From: Chaetorhynchus papuensis
Taxonomy: Eukaryota > Chordata > Aves > Passeriformes > Rhipiduridae
Assembly (NCBI GenBank): GCA_013396525.1
Contig: VWYX01000904.1
Coordinates: forward strand, 248,001-312,000
Direction: 5' to 3'
Length of the DNA: 64,000 bases
Made by a program: the position numbers and the translations under genes. The notes under the pieces are model-generated. The model was not told where the DNA came from. It worked only from the letters and a program-made list of their open reading frames with translations, and did not search any database. Shown in pieces: positions 12,901 through 25,550 of this stretch. How positions within the stretch are numbered: position 1 is the stretch's first letter; each line of letters begins with the position of its first letter.

Positions 12901-15900
12901 ACCTACATATAGACAGTGCTTCTGTATGCACCTATAATAACAATGGCTTTGTTTAAAAATCCTAAGATTCCAATTTCTCAGAGTTGCAAGTGACAGACAG
13001 AAAAACCAATTTATTTTCTAGATAGGTAGGGAATAATTTTTCTCTTCCCCTATACACAGATCATGGTCTACATGGTTTCCCAAAGACATACTTTCTTTAA
13101 AAGCAGCAATATTTCTTGGAGCGCTCCCTGCAACAATAGCAATCAACTTTTCTTTTACAAGGAAAATGTTTCTAAGTGCACACAAGTACTGACAGTCAAA
13201 AGTATTAATGAAGAATAGTATTTAAAACCACTAGAAAATGATGCCAATCGTACCAAGCAGTAATTTAACACTTTAAACAGGCAGCCAGATGGCTGGTTTC
13301 AGTCAGCCCATTTCCACTGACATGTATTTAATCAGCTGAGTTACCCCAGACAAACAGCCAGCCTGGATTTCTAAGAGCAGGACAATGACGGAGTGGGATA
13401 GCTGGAGCTGCAGATCAGCAGGGTTTAGAAATTACTTCAGGCTGGGGCTCGCCAGCCCTTGGCCAGCCACAGGCTCAGCCCCACTCCCTGGGCCAGCAGG
13501 ACGACTCAAGCACCTGCTGGAAGCCCCAGTGGCTCAGCAGGACCTGTGGGACATTCCTCCAGGGCCAGCCACAATCCCCCAGATGGGCTTTTAATTACAG
13601 TCCTGCTGCTCCAGCGCCTCCTGCCAGCCTCCAGTCCTTGAGCCCGAGCACCAGCAGCCTCGCACACACAGCCCCTCCAGCAGTGCCCAGCTGGCCAGCC
13701 AAAAACCACACAGGGAGAGATTTACTGGAAACGGAGGGGAATAAAACGCTGTCCCTGCCACACAGCAGAATTTCCTCTGACTCTTCACACTTTTAGTCTA
13801 TTGATGTCCTCCTCAGCAGAGACCTCCAGCCACTGTCACACTCTGGCTGGACTATTTCATCTAGGTTATAAATCTGTTCCTTCCTCAATGGTCAGAGGAT
13901 TTTCCCAGGAATTCCCTGGCTAATCACTAAACAGTCCCACTAAAGGCCAGAGCCATGCTTTAACCTATTTAACTGTACCCCCCAAGGCCCATCCTCCTCT
14001 CTATGCCTGTATTAATTGCCTCCATATCCTCTCCTTCTGTATTTCCACAAAGCACTCTGCCTTTCACTAGGATCTTAACCCTGCTGAAGTCAACGAGTCC
14101 TCACCAGTTCTAATACACGTGTTTGACTTGTTTGGTGCTGCTTCTCCTAAGCAAACTTGGTTTGATCCTGACGTCAATGATTATGGACAGAGCATTCAGG
14201 AACATCTGTGTTCTGTCCCTGGACATCACCGAAGAGGACAAACCTGGGGAGAGCCAACCCTTCAGTCTCTGAAGAGGTTAAAGCAGCTGGATCAGTAACT
14301 GCAGAGAGCTGACAGAGCCCCTCCCGTTATTTTACTCAAAGTGAGAAAAGGTGTCATAAATTTTCACAAATTGGTCAAATATTATGATCTGAGTACTCCA
14401 ATACTTATTTCTACCTCAGCACTCTACAGGAAATGTGCCGTTTGAGCTGGTAATAGAACCAGGTTGATGACTCCCAGAACCAGCCCCAACTTTCAAACAC
14501 CGTGCCCTGAGCCTCACTGCACGAAGCAATGAAGACATTGCCCATGCCATCCACAAGAAACAACCTCATTCTCAATGCTCACTGCTACACAACACACTGC
14601 CCTAGTATTTACTGCCCTTTTTATGCTCTACTACACACAGAGGCACATAACATTGTCTTTATTTTAAACTAGTCGAAGTTTGAGAGCTTTCCAGAGAGAT
14701 AAGGATTTTTTTTTTCATTTCATTTTTAAAAGGAATTAAAAATCTAGATCACAACATCCAACAACAAACAACAGTGGAAGTCAGTGCCAGGCTTGCTTAT
14801 TCTCAGAAATAAAGTTGAGCAGTCTCAGGACCTCGTCATTTGAGCATAGATTGCATTCTGGCATATCCGATGCTGCAGTAATGGGATTTTGTAAATCTGA
14901 AATGCATTCGTATTGTGTACTTAAAGAAATCTCTTGATGTTTTACTTAGTTCAGTGCTCTTTTTCATCATATGTACCAACCCATGCCCCCCTGCGTTCAA
15001 CAGCTAATAACCAATACATCTGATGAAAATTAATTGTCTTGACAGCTTGCATAAAAACTATAAAGGTGCAAAGGAAAAATGCTGTGGCAGCATTTTCTTT
15101 CTCTGTAGGACAGTAGCTATGGAAACTATCTTCAGAGGCCAACTGGCCGCCATCCCAGTGCAGCACAAAAAAAATCAAAATGCTACTTTTAGAGGGTTAG
15201 TCAGTGGCACCAGTCATAATTATCAACATCTACAATGTTGCTGCACATTAGCCACAGCAAAGTATTGGTTCATTTTGTTGGAAGCAAAGCTGATATGACA
15301 TTACAGCACTATTACAGACCTGGATAATACACAGCCTTAAAAACTATCCTCATATTGATAATTATTATGATAACCTGCCAAGAAGAGCATAAAAACACGT
15401 AAAAATAGACAGGTATCTAAAATAGCAATGTGCAAACCATCCAATCTCCTAACAGAAAATATTTTATTACTTATTATGATAGAAATGATCAAGTAAATAC
15501 TTGCAGATGAAGAGGAAATCTCTAATCTTATTTAACTGCCACATTTTACTAACTGAAACTTATCCTTTCTGAAGGGTTTTATCCCATATAGCTAGCCTGA
15601 ACAAAAGACGTGATTTCTAATACAGTCAGAGAAAATCATCATTTTTTATGAATGCTGAGAGATTGTGAAGGATTTTTTTTCCCTGAAAAGATAAGACACA
15701 AAGGAGCCAGAGGTTCATTATTGCAAATGCATGTGGCAACTTTCACTGCCAGCCACAGAAGAGTCCCTGTGGAGCTGCAGTCACAGGTCATTGATGAGAC
15801 TCAAACTTTTGAAGAAATATGTCTTCCATCCAGAACAGTATTCAAAAAGTAGGAAGATTTCATTCCATAAGAAACTTAAAAGGGAGAAAGCTGGAGTATA

Positions 15901-18900
15901 CACATACCTCAACTATATTCACACAATTCCACCATTGCAGAGCTTGGTATTTCACTCAACCATACAATTTTGTGACTCTGTGGTATTCTCTAGTGGATAA
16001 TTTCTCTCTCTGTGGATACCTTTCTCCAGTTTCTCTGGAAAACTCCTTCTCTGACAACAGCAATTCTTATTTAAACGGCTTATGGAGACTACCCAGGAGT
16101 GACAGAGTTACATAGACCAGGTTTATGTTCAATCAAGATCCAAATTCTCCCAGTGCCACATTGTACTGGCTGGGTGTGATCTGATGGGGGCTGTGGAAAT
16201 GGTACCTCTTGCAGGATTTGACTTGAAACCTTGGAACCTTGACATGCACTACAAAACCTGAGTGTCTGAGGCACTGTGCTGTCAGCCTGTTATCCTGGTA
16301 ACCTCTGAGCACCCACAAATCAGTGATGGCCTCCTCCAAGAAAAGTCTATGCCTATGGGCAGAAAATAACTAAAAAATAAGGCACACGCCTAAAATACAG
16401 GATATTTAGACAACTTTAAAATTCAGTTTAGCTCACAGATTGCAATTGCTGTTATTCACACCTGTCTATGTCTCCATCCTGCTGTTTCCACCGAGAAGCT
16501 GTGATCCAGCTCCTCCTTAGCCCACGAGGATCTGCCTGTAAGAGCTGGGGCCCAGCAGGCTGGAGATTCACAGCAGGCTGTGCTGCTGAAGATCCTCTAA
16601 CCCAACTATTCCACTGGCCAGCTCATTCCAAATTGAAGCGAAGCAGGAGATTTTCAGGCATTAAACCAATATGAATTGCTATAAATAACAAGTAGGTCAA
16701 GACCGTGTTTTCTCCTGCATTTTCTCTTGCTCACAACTAATGATCCAATTCTGACCCCTGCAGGTCCCTCGCCAGGGTGGTAGAGCCATCCCTTTGGGGT
16801 GGACAGGGAGAGGTGGCACAGCTCTCCAAGGACAGCCCCGGGGAAAACCCAAACATTATTCTCCAGTCACATTGGTCTGTCTCCTTGTAACCTTAGTCAC
16901 AACCTCCAACAATCCTGCATATGATAAATGATTTTCCACAGATGAAAGCTTCTTTCTCTTATAGAGGAAAGAAGATGTTTAAGCTGTATTTATTGAATAT
17001 CTAGAAATACATGCCTGTTCCTTATTTTTAATAAATTAGCAGTGTAGAGCAGCTTTCTCTATAAAGCAGCAGATGCAGTCTCTCAGAAATATGTATTTAC
17101 TTACACTACATATTAGACAGTCAAAGAAATAAATTAAGACCTTCAATGCAGTCTTAATCCAAAGTATTGCACTCATTGACTGAGTGCCTCACCATTTGAA
17201 AAAGGAGCTTTCACACATCCTATCCAGACCTCACTGATGGGATAATTTGTAATAGCACTGTAAAAGAAAAACAACAACCCGACAACAAAAAGGGGAAAGT
17301 TTTCTGCAGGCAGAGAGACATTCACTTCTGCTTCAAATGGGAAGAGAAACCCATCTGTAGGGCTGTGATTTCATCCTGTCATGTAGGAGATCTGCATCTG
17401 AAATATTGGTTGGGGTGACTGGAGGGAAGAGGATCATGACATGCTTAGATCCCCCAGCGCCATCAATAAATCCGTGCCTGGCTGGAACTGTGGGTTTTAT
17501 TTTAGATCTAACAACAGCTGTCATTAATTCACCTGTTACCTTTACATAGTTATAGCAGCAGAAAAGTGCAGCAAAACACACCAGAACTCTCTATTACATG
17601 CCTCACACTGAGGCTTGATCCAGCTACTATTAAACAAACCAAGTTATAGTTCAACTAACTTGGATCTGACTCAAAAATACGTGGTCCGTGCTGCCATCAT
17701 AAAAGAGGAGAGTAAAAGAACTGAAAGGATGGACAGGAGGGTTTGTGTGCCAAAAGCCTGACTTCTGTTCCTGTGTTAATCTCATAAGAGACACCCATGA
17801 CTGAAAACTTTGTCTTGCCTACCGTCCTTAAGACTATCACAGCTACACGCTGCCAAGTGAAGATGTCAAGGAGATTAATCCAGACTCCAATAATATTTAT
17901 CTAAGTATTGCTAAAAATGTCTCTCTTAGAAAAGCTTTTACATGACAAGGGAGAGATAAACTCTCATATTGATACATCCCAAACTATCCAGCCTCCACTC
18001 TCACACAAAACCCAGAATCAGACAACAAAATGCACACTATATAACAAAGCAAGTTTTCATTACTCCAGGAAGTAAATCCATCAGGGACCACTGCCACTAT
18101 TTGCTTCAATGGTGCACACTACACTAATAAGTGAAGAGCATGGGCTTTAAAGAAAAATATTTCTAACTAGCTATGAAAAATCTGATTCTTTTTTTGATGA
18201 AAATAGCTCTACCCCAGAGTACAAATCTCAGTAAAATAAAAGATTTCTAACGCCTGTTAACACCACACTTACTCTCCTACAGTTTTACAACTTGGTTTCA
18301 CCCCTCACTGAAATACATGCTGTTGCAGATATTAATATCTTTCTCCACTTGTTCTTTCACACTTTGCAACACCTGTATCACAAATCTCAAGACTGAGCAG
18401 GCTGTTCCATTGCATTTTTTTTTCCTTTAGTTCTGACTTTCCTAATTCAGCTTTTGTAACTCAACAGAATATCCCTTTGCAGTCAAGTATTTTCTGCCTT
18501 TGATTAATTCCTGCAAACATACAGTTCTCTTCCTGAACACAACTTCATTGTTTTCTTCAAAGAGGAAGCAAATCAAAATTCAAGAAGGCAATTTCCTTCC
18601 TCCTCACCTGCCAAGATCATTTTGATGTCTCAAGTTCCTCCTCTCACCTGGTCACCTTACTCTTCCTTGGAGTTTTGCTGTCCCTGGTTCCAGTTCCTTG
18701 CCATACAGGTCTGTTGCAGTCTGTCCTGGCTTAAAAGCAACAGCCATCCTTGGTTTTACTTCATTCTCTGAACACTGAACAACTCCACTGCCTCTTATAC
18801 TCATCCTTTTCCACCCATGTCTTTCCTATCAAAACATCAGAAGTGGTGTTTGACCCTCTGTGAAGTTGCAACTCAGGAACCAACCCCTAACTCCTTGTCA

Positions 18901-19374
18901 GGGGGACACAAAGCCCCACAAACAGTAGCTCAAACCAGGAGATGCTTTACATGGACTGCAGAACTGGAAACCTTGGGATGTGCTGGGACTTTCTGGGTTT
19001 CAGATACGGAGTTTGGACAGAGGCAGCCCAAGGCTACCCGGTGATGTCACCTACCAGTCACATATGGACCTGTAAGACACAGTGCCAGCCACAGAGGCTC
19101 AGCAGCTTTGAAGCAACTCTTCAGATATCTGACCTAGAGAGAATGTAGGCTTTGAAAACAAATAGAAGCCCTGACATCAGAACAAATCTGTTCTCGCTCT
19201 CTGACTAACGATTCCTCATTTTTCTTTGTACCCTGCAGTCTAATTCTGTCATCATTTGCTGACCTGTGTTTCACACACACAATGTAAAGTTTTGGACACA
19301 GACATTCTTCGTGATCATATTTTAATTCATTAGGTGCATTTGCACTGCTAATTTAATGTGAAGAGGGGCATTTT
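3907..19374. other. Presumed NCKAP5 intron, nothing recognised
   Basis: About 15 kb of AT-rich single-copy DNA with one A16 tract near 8.5 kb and a GC-richer patch at 13.4-13.7 kb. The longest frame (151 codons from 4494, plus strand) has no recognisable domain and ends in AT-rich low-complexity sequence, so it is treated as chance. Confidence 0.55.
8490..8505. repeat. A16 homopolymer
   Basis: Sixteen A, with an AATAAA at 8460-8465 about 25 bases upstream. The upstream sequence is ordinary AT-rich intron, so a retrocopy is not claimed. Confidence 0.9.
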
Positions 19375-19742
19375 GTCAGTGAAAACTTGACTTGCGTTAA
19401 CATTTAAGGTCTTGGGCCCGCCGTTCATGATGATGTGCCTTGATTCCCCCCTGCAGCTGCGCTCCAGGACAATAACCTGAGCACCCCAGATATAACACAG
19501 ATGCAAGGTCTCCAGCAGTGGACTCCTTGCTGCATGCCCAGGACGAGCAGCTGGTGCAACCTCTTGGGCCAGCTGGGAGATGAAATGGAGGTGTGGTCCT
19601 GGACCCACAAGAGACCACAGCAAACAATTCTCTTCTCATTTGTGCCGTGTCAGTTGGTAATACCAATGCTCTACTACAGTGCCAAAGCGAGTGTAAATAA
19701 AGTCATTTAACAAGAATGAGCATTAAAAAAAAAAAAAAAAAA
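19375..19742 (+). pseudogene. Possible poly(A)-tailed retrocopy, source unknown
   Basis: An 18-base A-run at 19725-19742 is preceded 23 bases upstream by AATAAA (19696-19701), the spacing expected of a polyadenylated mRNA end. The preceding about 300 bases are richer in GC than the neighbourhood. They hold an open plus frame from an ATG at 19501 to a TAA at 19708-19710, which overlaps the signal region. I do not recognise the encoded sequence and found no flanking target-site duplication. The 5' limit is a guess. It could equally be an ordinary A-tract next to a chance AATAAA. Confidence 0.3.
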
Positions 19743-22062
19743 TCAAACCATAGCCATATACTACAACGCTGTAATTATTAATTTCCATTAGGTAACATTG
19801 AAAATGGTGACTGGATAAGTTACTCATCTCCAGGATACAAGCTCCAGCAGTAGTAGTAAAGCCAATGTTACTTGACAGAGAGCCCTGCAGCAAAACTTAG
19901 ACCAAACTGTTCCTACATTGTGAACTACAAACACCCATCCAGAGCTTGGATACCAGAGGCATTCCCAGCAGTCCCTCTACTACCACATGTCCTATTTACA
20001 TGAAAAAATATTTTTATATGCTTGAAAGTTGGCATGTCAGATTCCCATTAACACCACCAGGAATGACTGCAATTCAATCTCATGTTCGGTAGCCACCAGG
20101 AATCACTTTACTGCAGATGCCAAGGAGGCCAAGACATAACACATGGTTACAGTGGCTCCACTGGTAGCTCTGGTCTTCTCCCAAACTCAACAGAAAGAAG
20201 CATTTATTGCACTGGGTTTGGCCTACGTTCCCCTCTGACCACACTTCACACAGGTGTGCTCTTAGTCAGGACACTGCTGCCCTTCAGGGTGCAGTAAGTC
20301 ACTGAGATCATCATTTCACAAAGTGCCAGCTGGCTCCTGTGCCTGAGACTAGGAACATCCACTGGAATGCAGACATGCACGGTGGGCATGGAGAAGAGGT
20401 ACACAGGCAATCAATTAAAAAAGGGAAGAGAAAGGGAAAGAAATGGAAGAAAAGTTCTGTAAAGATCAACATCTGTTGTCACAGAAATGACTATTTATGG
20501 CAATGAAACCTGAAGTTATAATTTGAAATGCTTAAAGCACATATCTCATCTTCAGAAAAAATCCCCACTCAGAATAAGGATATGGTATATTCAGGCACAA
20601 ATTACTTCATCATCATCAACTCTACAATGGGATAAGGATTTTAGCTTCCTGTCGTGGTTTAGACCAAGAGCATGGGTAAAACCTTGGCACAGAGAAGAAC
20701 TAAAAGGATTCAAGTGGACATAATGAGAGAGCAGCTGCATTGTCTATTTAGAACAACACAGGCCATCAGGAGCCAAGAGCCTTTTTAGAGAGGTTTATAC
20801 ACAAAGCAAGGGAAGTTATTAGAAAGTGGAACAAAGATGTACATGGATAGCAACTGGTATATATTTGGCTCAGACACTTGGAACCACATGGATTTAAGAG
20901 AAATCCTATAAAGAGAGATGGGGAAAAGAACACTTCTTTTTGTTCTTTCACAGCACACAGCAGTGTTGAGAACTTTGTTTCTGCAATATATTGAACTTTT
21001 TTTTCCCCCTATCTTGGTTTTTCCTTCATGATCTTACTTTCATTCTGATTATTCTGAGGAATAATTTATGTTTCAGATGCCAACCGTCAGCGCACACAAC
21101 CACAGCAAGAGACACAGAAGTATTTGATTCTCCTTTATGAGCCATTAATTTCTGTACTTTAAAGATTCTCTCTGAAAAAAAAAAAACAAACCTTCATATT
21201 TTCATTTCAAATGATAAATACAGAAGAAAAATAAATTCTCAAAGAAACAAACAACTTGAGGGTTTCTGCCGTAAGTCTTGCTGCAGAACTTTCTCTTAAG
21301 GTTTAAATCATTTGAATATATCAAAACAATATGTATATTTTTTAAAATTCCATTCACATCAGCTTGAGATGGTATCCATCATCTAATGTCCTCATAATAT
21401 CAATTCTTTTGTCATTCCTAGGAGTTTCCATTATATGAGATCCAAATATCAAATAGTTAGAACCAAGAAACAGATTTTTGCTGATGTAATAGTCCCTCCA
21501 GACCTTCTTCAGAATGGAAGCATAAACATAAATCCTACTATCAACTTTCTGTTGTTTTTTGATGTTTTTACACAAATATTATCGAAATTGCCTTTTCATT
21601 CTCTCATTCCTGAGCAGTGGCAACTCCGCATTACTGCTCTGACAGCCTCAACTTCACCACAGTGCAGTTTCAGGTGGAAAAAGAGGGTTCAAACCTCCAT
21701 GGAAACATCAGCCAAGAGCAGAAACACCATGCCTGTGTCTTAAATACCAGTCCCAGGTCAGTTCCATCACCTAATGGCATTATATTTCAGCTAAATAGCC
21801 AAGCTAACAGCAGCTACTGAATTGCACTTCCTGAGAACTGCAGCAAAGCAAAAGTGAGTTGGGTTGTTCTGGGGTTTTTTGTACAGCACCTCTTTGCAAG
21901 CTACAAGTGAACAGGTACACACCCACTTAGCTTTGCATGCAGAGCAACCTATCTATTTCAATGCTGTAACTCTAAGGTTAAGCAGGTGTCTAACAGGTGG
22001 CAAAATTAGGGTCTTAAACAAAAAATTAATCAGTGTAAGAAGTGGATTTACGCACAACACCT

Positions 22063-22095
<33 letters not shown>

Positions 22096-24224
22096 GCTTA
22101 TCTATGAAGGGATTTATCTGGTGGAGACAAGCAGTGGTGTAGCAGTAATGTTCTACAAGAGTTGTAACCAACCCTACATGGCACAAAAGAGGAAAAGTTA
22201 ACCATTAATAATTATTACAGAAAGAGAAGCTCTTTACTTATGAAAGAGGGTGACACGAAGTACTACAAAGCTTACATTTATACTTCAGCAAGAAAAACTT
22301 GTCAATAAGTGCGTGCTACATGCAATAAACTGCAAAAATGCAGATGGGAAAAAGATGAAGTGGGAATAAATTTCCTAGGAAATTCTCCAAAAAAGAGACC
22401 AGACTGAAAAAGCCAAAAAGTACATACAATAACATACAATACATCTGAGCTAAAGTATATAATCTTCCTGTCCATGATGTTCAGTGAAAGGGGAAAGTGC
22501 GTGAGAGATGCTGAAACCACTGTGAAGGTTTTATATTTTTCGTTTTTCCATCAGAGCTCTGCACTGAACATCCAATGCATCCTCCCTGATCAGCGCACCA
22601 CCAAGCTGGGGGAACACACCATGAGGCGTAAATTTATCCACGTAAATTGTGCACTGTGCCATGAATGGGACTGCTCCTCTGACCCAGTCAGTCACCAGTT
22701 CCAAGGATTTGGCAGAATGGGGATTACACCACATGCTGCAGCCGCTCTGGGAACAGGCAGGGCTTCGGACAGGGGCAGCACCGCCAGGCTCCAGCCTCGT
22801 TCCACACACCCCGAATCCACCGGGTCACAACGAGCTCTGCGAGTGCTGTAACCCGGATGACTCAAAATTTTATTGGAGTATTTGGTTGCAATGGCAACCT
22901 AATAATGTATTTTTCCATAGTGCTTCCCTGCACAGCACAGCAAATTTCAGGTTCTAAAAGAAACATGTAAATCCATCGCAGCAGAAACCTGATGACATTT
23001 TTATTCTTGCTACTGGCAAGCCCCATGTAATGCCAGTGGCATTAATCCCAGTGTTCACTAGCAAAAGGAACTAAGTGCTGGTAAATTCAACCAAGGGCAC
23101 TGGTTGCTTTATGTTGAAAGGGAATACTGTATTTAGCTTATACGATTTGTTTCCTCCTTTAACAAGAAATGGAAAAACATTTGTGGTATTCACAGAAAAA
23201 AAAAAGTATATTTGGTTCATCACCAAAGACCAGCATAAAAATGCACTGAAAAAAAGTCCTCAGCATTCCGATTACTGCCTCGTTATTCCCCAACCACATT
23301 TAAAACTCTAGACTGCCCATTCCAGCATTTCAGTGCAATTTTTATTGACCTACTAACCTGTAACTCTGGGAAGCCTGAAGCTAAGAATGCAATAATGGCT
23401 AGCAAATACAAGTCTCCAAACAGAGTGTAATAACCTTAAGTAAACTACTGCCAAGCAAAAGTCCCGCAGATCAAACAGTTCCCACGAAGCCTTATGCTAT
23501 TAACTAGCAAAAGAGTCCCATGATATCTCCATAGTCATGCACAATAACAGAGCACTGTGCTTCTGTTTACTTACATAGCTTATCTGCAATCCAGTAATGT
23601 ATACAGCCAGCCCCTCCGATGTAAATCACTTCTCTATTTCATGATACTTCCCTTGATAAAAACTTTGCTAGCTTCCTAATGATAAACAGGGGGTTTATCT
23701 GGAATATCTATTTTTAAGGGATGGGCAGAGGACTCTTACAAAACCATATCAATAAGGGTCTATATTGTTACATGGAGAAAAAGGATTGCTAACACGTAAA
23801 ATAAAGTTTGCGACAGCATGGTATTCATGTGGCTCTGCATTTTTCCTGCTGCAAGGCCCACTCACACTTACTCTACCTTATTTCTGTCACTTCCTGGGTA
23901 ACCCCATCTCAGGAGATGGATAGTGGATCTAACACACCCTACCTGCCAAAGAAGCAACAGCTAAAAGCCTCATGGCCAGCAGTAGTCACTCAACACTCTG
24001 CATTTACCTCACGCCCTACTGCTCTGTGTGCTTTAACTCATTTCAGAAAGATCTCTTCTCTACCTAGCAGACTTCTTCTGTGAGGACAGCCATCGGTGCA
24101 AAGTAGAGGGGTCAAGCCTTAAACAATCAGGAATAAAATTAAAACAGAAATAAAACTCGTTAGGATGCTCCTGCTAGAGGTATAGAAAGGAAACAAAACC
24201 TGCTGCCTCTGAAGCAACAGGGCT
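19743..24224. other. Presumed NCKAP5 intron with (CTG)10
   Basis: Single-copy sequence. A GC-richer patch at 22.55-22.86 kb carries a 125-codon plus frame (22474-22851) without splice sites, domain or composition that would support a gene. Nothing else was identified apart from the CTG tract. Confidence 0.55.
22065..22094. repeat. (CTG)10 trinucleotide repeat
   Basis: Ten perfect CTG units. The chance frames through it encode poly-Leu or poly-Ser and have no splice or codon support, so the tract is treated as intronic. Confidence 0.97.
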
Positions 24225-24490
24225 CGAATGCAGACCCCGCGGGCTCCTTGCCCGCGGCTCAGGGAGAAAAAAGGCAGGGAAAAAGCGTGTTGCCCTTCTC
24301 CCCCGGCCGAGGAGGGGCTGAGCCCCGCGGCGGGGCCGAGCGCGCAAGGGGCGGTGCGGGCTCCGGCCGGCCCGGTCACAGCCCGCTCCCCGCAGCCGCG
24401 GCGCTCCCGGCGCGCACGGACCCGGCCTCCTGCCGGCGCTGGCTGCGGCACGGCCGGCGGGGCGGGGAGGAGGCCGGCCCGGCGGCGGGA

Positions 24491-24731
24491 NNNNNNNNNN
24501 NNNNNNNNNNNNNNNNNNNNNNNNNNNNNNNNNNNNNNNNNNNNNNNNNNNNNNNNNNNNNNNNNNNNNNNNNNNNNNNNNNNNNNNNNNNNNNNNNNNN
24601 NNNNNNNNNNNNNNNNNNNNNNNNNNNNNNNNNNNNNNNNNNNNNNNNNNNNNNNNNNNNNNNNNNNNNNNNNNNNNNNNNNNNNNNNNNNNNNNNNNNN
24701 NNNNNNNNNNNNNNNNNNNNNNNNNNNNNNN
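24491..24731. other. Assembly gap (241 N)
   Basis: A run of undetermined bases within the CpG island, abutting a tetranucleotide repeat. Extreme GC content plus a microsatellite is a common cause of sequencing dropout. Part of the island's sequence is therefore missing. Confidence 0.98.
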
Positions 24732-24775
24732 ATGGATGGATGGATAGATAGATAGATGGATGGATAGATGGATGG
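24732..24775. repeat. ATGG/ATAG tetranucleotide microsatellite
   Basis: About eleven tandem units of ATGG mixed with ATAG, starting directly at the edge of the N gap, so the true length is unknown. It lies in the presumed intron just after the minus-strand donor at 24801. Confidence 0.9.
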
Positions 24776-24800
24776 GGGCGCGGGAGCGGCCGCTCCTTAC

Positions 24801-25005
24801 CTGGGGCGCGGTAGCTCATCCTGCGGCGGGCGGGGGCCGCGCGTCCCGGCGGGCCGGGGAGCCCCCCGCCGCCGCCCCCCGCCTGGGCAGAGCGGCTGCC
24901 GCCCCCCGGGCCGGCCGCCCCGCCGCCGCCGCTCGCCTGCTCCGCTTTGTTCCGCCGCGGCGGCTTCTCCTCCCGCTGCCGCCGCAGCCGCGGGACGCGT
25001 AACAT
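24801..25005 (-). CDS. Putative first exon in CpG island, coding status uncertain
   Basis: The minus strand has a strong splice donor, CCCCAG|GTAAGG, with its exon edge at 24801. An open frame from an ATG at 25003-25005 runs 68 codons into it (basic start MLRVPRLRRQREEKPPRR, then Gly/Ala/Pro-rich). A second in-frame ATG at 24817-24819 (MSYRAP) has A at -3. Both leave at phase 1, whereas the NCKAP5 exon at 37.6 kb leaves at phase 2. This frame therefore could not join the same downstream NCKAP5 exon in frame. The frame that would match phase has no ATG within the exon. The exon may be untranslated, may belong to another transcript, or may splice to an unseen exon. I do not recognise the protein, and low-complexity composition makes a chance frame plausible. 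Confidence 0.35.
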
Positions 25006-25550
25006 GTGCCTGGGGAGGGCGGGCGGGCGGCTGCCCGGGGTGGCACTTTCGGCGGGGCGGGGAGCGCGGCGGCCGGGCCCCTCCGCCCCCGGCCCCGCGG
25101 AGGAGCGGGGCTGTCAGATCCAGCCCATCTGCCGCGATCGCAATCGGTCGCAACTGAATGGCTCCGGCAAATCTGCGGCGGCAGCAGGGGCTCGCCGCGG
25201 CGGGGGGGTGGGGGAGGCCGGGCCATTGTCTGCGGCGGCCCCCGGGTGCCCCCGGGCTGGGGGCGGCGGGCGGGGGCTGCCCGGGGACGGGGTGTCCGGG
25301 AGCCGCGCAGCCTCGTCTCGGTGGCACCGGGGCCGGACAGCGTAGCCTCTCCGGCGGGGCCGCTGCCCGCGGGCTCGCACACCATGGGGAAAACCCTCCT
25401 TCCACACAGCCCCGAGCGGAATGCTCGCCTCGAGTTGATGCCGTCCCAGCTATCCTCGAAAGTTAGGAGAGGGGGCACGCGGCGTGGCAGAGCCGCCGGG
25501 ATGAGTTGGGATGCGCCAAGGGGCAGCGGCAGTGCCCATGGGGCTGCTGA

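Larger units (their letters stand above)
24225..25550. promoter_or_regulatory. CpG island, probable promoter inside the NCKAP5 locus
   Basis: About 1.3 kb of extremely GC-rich, CpG-dense sequence stands out sharply from the AT-rich DNA on both sides. It is interrupted by a 241-bp run of N. Several GC boxes of the GGGCGG type are visible, for example near 24458-24470, 25016-25030 and 25051-25062, with no TATA box, as usual for CpG-island promoters. All three minus frames stay open for long stretches because GC-rich DNA has few stops, so ORF length is not evidence of coding here. The island lies about 12 kb downstream, in the direction of NCKAP5 transcription, from the recognised coding exon. 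It may be an internal promoter, an antisense promoter, or the promoter of an unrecognised nested gene. Confidence 0.8.

Noticed and set aside
17333..17581. 82-codon minus frame that looked exon-like
   Set aside because: No acceptor or donor at sensible places and no recognisable family. It does not match the expected next NCKAP5 exon.
20645..20700. TGTCGTGGTTTAGACC, similar to the start of some avian LTRs
   Set aside because: Only about 15 bases fit. No LTR body, polyadenylation signal or matching end follows.
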